From the NCBI GenBank assembly GCA_902477755.1, contig CABSIK010000006.1, positions 1 to 64,000 on the forward strand: a stretch of DNA of 64,000 bases. The letters are read 5' to 3'. The notes beneath the pieces are model-generated. The model had not been told where the DNA came from, made no database searches, and worked only from the letters and a program-made list of their open reading frames with translations. The DNA is from an uncultured Clostridia bacterium (lineage in GTDB: Bacteria > Bacillota > Clostridia > Lachnospirales > Anaerotignaceae). Both the position numbers and the translations under genes were made by a program. Numbering within the stretch: position 1 is the first letter of the stretch; each line of letters opens with the position of its first letter. Shown one piece after another: positions 59,649 through 64,000 of the stretch.

Positions 59649-62600
59649 ATGACGACTCAGAAAAAAAACAGCGCCGTGAAAGCGGTCAGCTTTATGATGC
59701 TTATTACTCTGGTGGGAAAAGTGCTGGGGCTGGTGCGAGACCAGCTTTTGGCAGCCAATTACGGCAACGGCATGGCGGCAGAAGCCTTCACCACAGCCAG
59801 CTTGATGCCGCGAACCTTTTTTGACGCGGTCTTTGCTTCGGCAATATCCGCCAGCTTCATTCCCATATTCAATGAATATCTGAAGAAAAAAGGGAAGAAA
59901 GAAGCCTTTGCCCTTTCCAACCGTTTCATTACCCTTATGGGGTTGGTAACACTGCTTATGACGGTAGTGTGTGAGATTTTCTCCAGCCAGTTTGTATGGC
60001 TTTTTGCCGCAGGGTATGACAACGAAACGGCAGCACTGGCGGCGCAGCTGTCCCATGTGATGTTCCCGACCATTTTCTTCACGGGCATTGCCTTTTCTTT
60101 TGTAGGGATTTTGCAGTCTTTGGATGAATTCAATGTACCGGCGGCTTTGAGTGTAGCTTCTAACGCCGTTATCATCCTGTATTATATTTTCTGGAATGAC
60201 CGCTTCGGCGTATATGGTCTGGCAGTGGCATTTCTCATTGGTTGGGCAATGCAGGCCATCATCCAGATTCCTTCCATGATGAAAAAAGGGTATTTCTACC
60301 GCCCGGATTTTCGTTTCCGAGATGAGGGTATCCGGAAGATTCTGATTCTCATGCTGCCTGTAATGGTAGGGACATGGATTCAGCCCATCAACCTGATCAT
60401 CAATAACCAGTTTGCTTCCCATCTGGATATGGGGGTAACCACATTACAGTACGCGAATAATTTATATACCATCATCGTTGGGGTATTCGTTCTTGCCATT
60501 GCCAATCTGATTTTCCCTAAACTTTCCCGTATGGCAGGGGATGCCGAAGGAGATGGCTTTGGGCAGACCGTACGAGTGACCCTGCGGTCTATGATGTTTT
60601 TCCTGATTCCTATGATGATTGGGCTTATGGTATTGAGCAAACCACTGGTAAAACTCATTTACGAAAGAGGCAGTTTTGACGCTCTGGGAACAGAAATGAC
60701 AGGAACGGCTTTGTGCTTCTTTGCGGTGGGTATGATTGGCTACGGTGTGCAGACCATTTTGAGCCGTGTGTTCTACGCAAAACAGGAAGGGAAAATGCCT
60801 CTGGTGGCTGGCATCATTTCCATCGGTGTCAATGCGGCTTTGTGCTGGCTGCTTATGAAGCCCATGGGGCTGGGCGGTCTGGCACTGGCTTCCGCTGTGT
60901 CTTCCACAGTGGCGGCACTGATTCTCTTTGTGCCGACAGTAAAACAGTATCCGGGTATTCTGGATAAAAAACTGGCGGCGGATTTGTGTAAAATGGCAGT
61001 ATCCGCTTTGGTGATGCTGTTCTGTGTATATCTGCCTTATCATTTCTTGGCAGCAAGAATGGGCGACGGGCTCATTCCACGGGTGATTCTGGTGGGTGTT
61101 CCTACCTGCATCGGTATCGCCGTATATATGGTGCTGACCTATGTGCTGCGAGTAGATGAAAGCCGCTTTGCTTTTTCTATGGTGGGGAAATTTCTCCATC
61201 GGGGCGGCGGCAATACTCCAACAGGAGGCACACCGGAAAAGAAACCCGAAGAAAATACCCAACAACAGAAAGGACGGGAGGGCATGACCGACAAAATCTC
61301 TCTTTATATTGAGGACAGCTTCTTCTTCCGCCTGATTCATGGTCTGGTGATTTGGTTCTGGGGAATATGGTCTCAGAGTTTGACTTACTGGGCTTACCGC
61401 AGATTGGGACAGGCTGTAGGCAAAGCTTTTGGGGAAAGTGCCATTTTCGGATTTTTCCGGCATAACTGGGACTTCTGGATTCGTTCCGCAAGAGGACGAC
61501 TGCCTCATTTGCTTCACGGCCCTGCAAAAAGATGTGCTGTGGCAGTGCAGGAGGAAAAGGGATTTGCGGCGACTATGTTTGCAGAAAGCGCCATCCTGCG
61601 GCTGTGTAACCAGAATTTCCTCATCATTTGCATTTGTGCATTGGCAGTTGCCATTCCCATTCTGCCTACCATGTTGCAGGCGGTACTGGCGGCAGGAACC
61701 TTTGCACTGTATGTGATTAACGTATGGATGGGACGCATCCGTATGCAGCGGACAGCTCTGGTAGGGGTGCTGGTTGGACTCTTTGCTCTGTGCGTGGTAT
61801 ATGGGGCGCTGACAAGCTATCACTTCCCCAAAGCCGTTATGGTCATGGGCATCTTTCTGGTATTCCTTTCTGTGTTCTTTGTATGCAGAGACTGTATCGA
61901 CACAGAGGAAAAACTGAATCTGGTATTGTTTGTTTTGATTGCCACAGGGGTGCTCATTGCCCTCTACGCAATTTTCCAATATGTGGTGGGCGTAGAAATG
62001 GACGAAGCATGGGTTGACGCCGAAAGCTTCGACATCACCACACGGGCTTATGCCACATTCAATAACCCCAATGTATTAGGGGAATATCTCATTGTCATCG
62101 GCTCTTTGGCGGCAGGGATGATGTGGAAATGCCGCAACTGGGCAGGCAGATTGTTCTATACAGCTTGCTTCGGCATTTTGTGTCTGGGGCTGCTGGCTAC
62201 CAACTCCCGTGGGGCGATGCTGGGGCTGATGTTCGCCGCAGGGCTTTTCGTACTGCTGGCAGAACGGCGGCTCATTCCCATTGGGATATTGGCGCTGTTG
62301 GCAATGCCTTTCATCTTGCCAAGTAGCTTGTGGGAAAGACTTCTCAGCTCTGTTACCATGAGCGACTCGTCCTCCCAGTATCGTCTGTCCATTTATCAGG
62401 CAGGCTTTGACATGATTCGTCATTACTGGGTGACTGGTATCGGCGTAGATGCCTTCAATGAGATTTATCCGCTGTTCTCTCTGGAAGCGGCAAACGCTTA
62501 CCATGTCCACAACCTGTTCTTACAGGAATTTATCGAACTGGGAATTGTGGGCTTCAGTGTATTTCTGGCGCTGGTGCTGCTGTTTTTCCAGAAGATTTAC

Positions 62601-62798
62601 AGCACCATGGCAAGAGCGGCAAGAAGATACCGCTTCATTCTGGCGGCGGTATTCGGCGGCTTTGCCGGTATTTTATTACAGGGGATGACAGACCATATCT
62701 GGTTTGATTACAGCATTGTGCTGCTGTTCTGGTGTGTACTGGGCATTGGTATGGCAGCCGTGAGATTGGGAGAAAAATCATGGAGAAAGAAAAATTGA
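59649..62798 (+). CDS. MurJ lipid II flippase fused to an O-antigen ligase domain
   Basis: The frame codes for 1049 residues. Residues 1-520 form a MurJ (MVF) flippase: MMLITLVGKVLGLVRDQLLAANYG and AFTTASLMPRTFFDAVFASAISASFIPIF, then about 14 membrane helices. A hydrophilic linker (about 523-546, GGTPEKKPEENTQQQKGREG) follows. Residues 547-1049 have a further ten or so helices with the O-antigen-ligase (Wzy_C) motifs YATFNNPNVLGEYLIV, NSRGAMLGL and HVHNLFLQEFIELGIVG. An in-frame ATG at 61284, after GGACGGGAGG, could start the second part alone. No frameshift is seen. The flippase supplies lipid-linked wall precursor. The fused part likely joins glycan to a carrier. The fusion is unusual. Confidence 0.88.
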   Translation: MTTQKKNSAVKAVSFMMLITLVGKVLGLVRDQLLAANYGNGMAAEAFTTASLMPRTFFDAVFASAISASFIPIFNEYLKKKGKKEAFALSNRFITLMGLVTLLMTVVCEIFSSQFVWLFAAGYDNETAALAAQLSHVMFPTIFFTGIAFSFVGILQSLDEFNVPAALSVASNAVIILYYIFWNDRFGVYGLAVAFLIGWAMQAIIQIPSMMKKGYFYRPDFRFRDEGIRKILILMLPVMVGTWIQPINLIINNQFASHLDMGVTTLQYANNLYTIIVGVFVLAIANLIFPKLSRMAGDAEGDGFGQTVRVTLRSMMFFLIPMMIGLMVLSKPLVKLIYERGSFDALGTEMTGTALCFFAVGMIGYGVQTILSRVFYAKQEGKMPLVAGIISIGVNAALCWLLMKPMGLGGLALASAVSSTVAALILFVPTVKQYPGILDKKLAADLCKMAVSALVMLFCVYLPYHFLAARMGDGLIPRVILVGVPTCIGIAVYMVLTYVLRVDESRFAFSMVGKFLHRGGGNTPTGGTPEKKPEENTQQQKGREGMTDKISLYIEDSFFFRLIHGLVIWFWGIWSQSLTYWAYRRLGQAVGKAFGESAIFGFFRHNWDFWIRSARGRLPHLLHGPAKRCAVAVQEEKGFAATMFAESAILRLCNQNFLIICICALAVAIPILPTMLQAVLAAGTFALYVINVWMGRIRMQRTALVGVLVGLFALCVVYGALTSYHFPKAVMVMGIFLVFLSVFFVCRDCIDTEEKLNLVLFVLIATGVLIALYAIFQYVVGVEMDEAWVDAESFDITTRAYATFNNPNVLGEYLIVIGSLAAGMMWKCRNWAGRLFYTACFGILCLGLLATNSRGAMLGLMFAAGLFVLLAERRLIPIGILALLAMPFILPSSLWERLLSSVTMSDSSSQYRLSIYQAGFDMIRHYWVTGIGVDAFNEIYPLFSLEAANAYHVHNLFLQEFIELGIVGFSVFLALVLLFFQKIYSTMARAARRYRFILAAVFGGFAGILLQGMTDHIWFDYSIVLLFWCVLGIGMAAVRLGEKSWRKKN

Positions 62799-63892
62799 AA
62801 ATTTATCATGTATTAACAGACCGCAATATCGGCGGCGCAGGACGGTGGCTTTTGAACTACCTGAAATACTGCGACCGGGAAAAATATGACGTACGGGTGG
62901 TACTGCCTGCGGACAGCCAGCTTTGCCCTGTGGTGGAAAGTCTGGATATTCCCGTCATCAAAATGGATGCCATGGCAGACAGTTCCTATGACAAAAAGGC
63001 AATGGCGCCTTTGACAGAACTGTTCCGCAAGGACAAGCCCGATGTGGTGCATACCCATGCCAGTCTGACAGCCAGAATGGCGGCGAAAAAAGCAGGTGTA
63101 CCTCGTATCTTCCATACAAAACACTGTATGGAAAATGTCAGCGGAAACACACTGAAAAGACTGGTAAAACGGATGGTGAACCATCGTTACAGCGACAGAG
63201 TTATTGCCGTGAGCAAAGCCGTAAGAAAGAGCATGATTGCCGGCGGTACCGACCCGAAACAGATTGTGACTATCTACAACGGCATTGAAATGCTGTCTCC
63301 TCTGACACCGGAGGAAAAAGCGGCAGTACTGGCGGAATACGGCGTGCCTGAAGGTCAGAAGGTTGTGGGCATTGTCGCCAGACTGGAAGAGGTGAAAGAC
63401 CATGATACTTTCCTGCGGGCGGCAGAACGTATATGCAAAGAACGGCAGGATATTACCTTCCTCATTGTGGGCACAGGCAGCCAGATGGAACGGCTGAAGG
63501 CTGATGTGAAAATGATGGGGCTCACAGATAAGATTTTGTTTACAGGCTTTGTTTCCGCTGTGGAACGGCTGGAAGGGGCGCTGGATGTGGCAGTTATCAC
63601 ATCTAAGGAAGAAGCCCTGTGCCTTTCCCTTATTGAGTCCATGAGCGCAGGGGTGCCTGCTGTGGGCACAGACAGCGGCGGCGTCAGCGAAGTGGTGCGC
63701 CACGGGGAAAACGGCTATCTGGTAGCGGTTGGGGATGACGAGGATCTGGCAAGACGGATTCTGGAAATCCTTTCCGACAGAAGTCTGTATGAAAGCATGA
63801 GCAAAAAGGCCATGGCGTGGACAAGAGAAATGTTCACGGCGGAATTGATGGCGGCGAAAATGGAAAAACTGTATGCGGAGGCAAGAAAGTGA
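62780..63892 (+). CDS. GT4-type glycosyltransferase
   Basis: The 370-residue protein has a Rossmann-type N-terminal domain (LKIYHVLTDRNIGGAGRWLLNYL, DVVHTHASLTARMAAKKAGV) and a C-terminal donor domain (VGIVARLEEVKDHDTFLRAA, FLIVGTGSQMERLKADV, FTGFV, EALCLSLIESMSAGVPAVGTDSGGVSEVVRHGENG). This is the GT4 pattern with the Glu-x7-Glu motif. Starting 19 bases inside the murJ-ligase frame, it is likely co-translated and may build the glycan handled by that protein. The sugar donor cannot be read. Confidence 0.92.
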   Translation: MEKEKLKIYHVLTDRNIGGAGRWLLNYLKYCDREKYDVRVVLPADSQLCPVVESLDIPVIKMDAMADSSYDKKAMAPLTELFRKDKPDVVHTHASLTARMAAKKAGVPRIFHTKHCMENVSGNTLKRLVKRMVNHRYSDRVIAVSKAVRKSMIAGGTDPKQIVTIYNGIEMLSPLTPEEKAAVLAEYGVPEGQKVVGIVARLEEVKDHDTFLRAAERICKERQDITFLIVGTGSQMERLKADVKMMGLTDKILFTGFVSAVERLEGALDVAVITSKEEALCLSLIESMSAGVPAVGTDSGGVSEVVRHGENGYLVAVGDDEDLARRILEILSDRSLYESMSKKAMAWTREMFTAELMAAKMEKLYAEARK

Positions 63893-64000
63893 TGGAAAAG
63901 ACAAAAAGCAGAAAAATATTCGGTCTGTTCAACGGTCTGGATATTTTGATCATTCTGGTTCTGCTGGCAGCAGTGGCATTTGGTGTGTACTGGGTTGCCG
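63892..64000 (+). CDS. Start of a DUF4330-like membrane protein (cut by window end)
   Basis: The ATG at 63892 overlaps the glycosyltransferase stop (TGATG). The visible 36 residues start MEKTKSRKIFGLFNGLDILI and continue ILVLLAAVAFGVYWVA, an N-terminal anchor like that of DUF4330 proteins, which follow glycosyltransferase and O-antigen ligase genes in many Clostridia. The C-terminal part is outside the window, so the family is only suggested. Confidence 0.6.
   Translation, partial: MEKTKSRKIFGLFNGLDILIILVLLAAVAFGVYWVA

Overview
The window reads as chromosome of an anaerobic, endospore-forming Clostridia bacterium, most likely of the order Lachnospirales (inference). The spore side is supported by YtaF-like and YtvI-like membrane proteins, a cotJABC spore-coat operon, a GerS-like lipoprotein and a CotH-family protein. 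The anaerobic side is supported by rubrerythrin, a flavodoxin/ferredoxin fusion and a D-lactate dehydrogenase. Gene density is high, most genes carry AGGAGG-type ribosome sites, and intrinsic terminators are common. I saw no rRNA, tRNA or CRISPR array.

Layout. 0-8.3 kb: two small paralogous proteins, YtaF, a Ca-type P-ATPase, an SDR, MurA, a WalJ-like hydrolase, RlmH and a small unknown protein, followed by a cluster of DnaA-box-like nonamers. 8.5-23.3 kb: MurC (minus), glgC-glgD, glmU-prs, a D-lactate dehydrogenase, pth-mfd, a PpiC-like lipoprotein and an EFR1 ferredoxin. The glmU-prs-pth-mfd order is the conserved Firmicutes one, with ldhA placed inside it. 23.5-28.2 kb: a VTC polyphosphate-polymerase-like protein, DUF4956, CotH and an unknown secreted membrane-anchored protein. 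28.2-42.1 kb: aldo/keto reductase with a divergent HxlR regulator, an AlaX-like editing protein, AzlCD, an M24 peptidase, a DUF2161 nuclease-like protein, YccF, cardiolipin synthase, acyl-ACP thioesterase, an MFS transporter, methionine aminopeptidase, CysK and YtvI.

42.3-48.3 kb is the most interesting part. The minus-strand cotJABC operon has its third gene, cotJC (Mn-catalase-type coat protein), split in two. The first 135 codons lie at 47369-47797 and the last 61 codons at 42291-42476. Between them sits a 4,922-bp element with a large serine recombinase, a small upstream ORF, a rubrerythrin and a polytopic membrane protein. An identical 8-bp core (TCTGCTGC on the plus strand) lies in direct orientation at both junctions. 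Recombination across it would delete the element and restore an uninterrupted 194-residue CotJC in frame. This is the architecture of a miniature 'skin'-type developmental excision element in a spore-coat gene.

48.5-64 kb: glycerate kinase, an LTA-synthase-like protein, two tandem LCP proteins, uridine kinase, a lone MazF/NdoA toxin, a GerS-like lipoprotein, a secreted phosphodiester glycosidase, an unusual MurJ/O-antigen-ligase fusion, a GT4 glycosyltransferase and the start of a DUF4330 protein. Much of this region builds or decorates the cell envelope.

A second cross-cutting feature is a family of short, non-coding, MITE-like repeats of 62-173 bp. They have imperfect terminal inverted repeats, and most carry a terminator-like hairpin. 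I see at least six copies in intergenic regions, in full-length and deleted forms.
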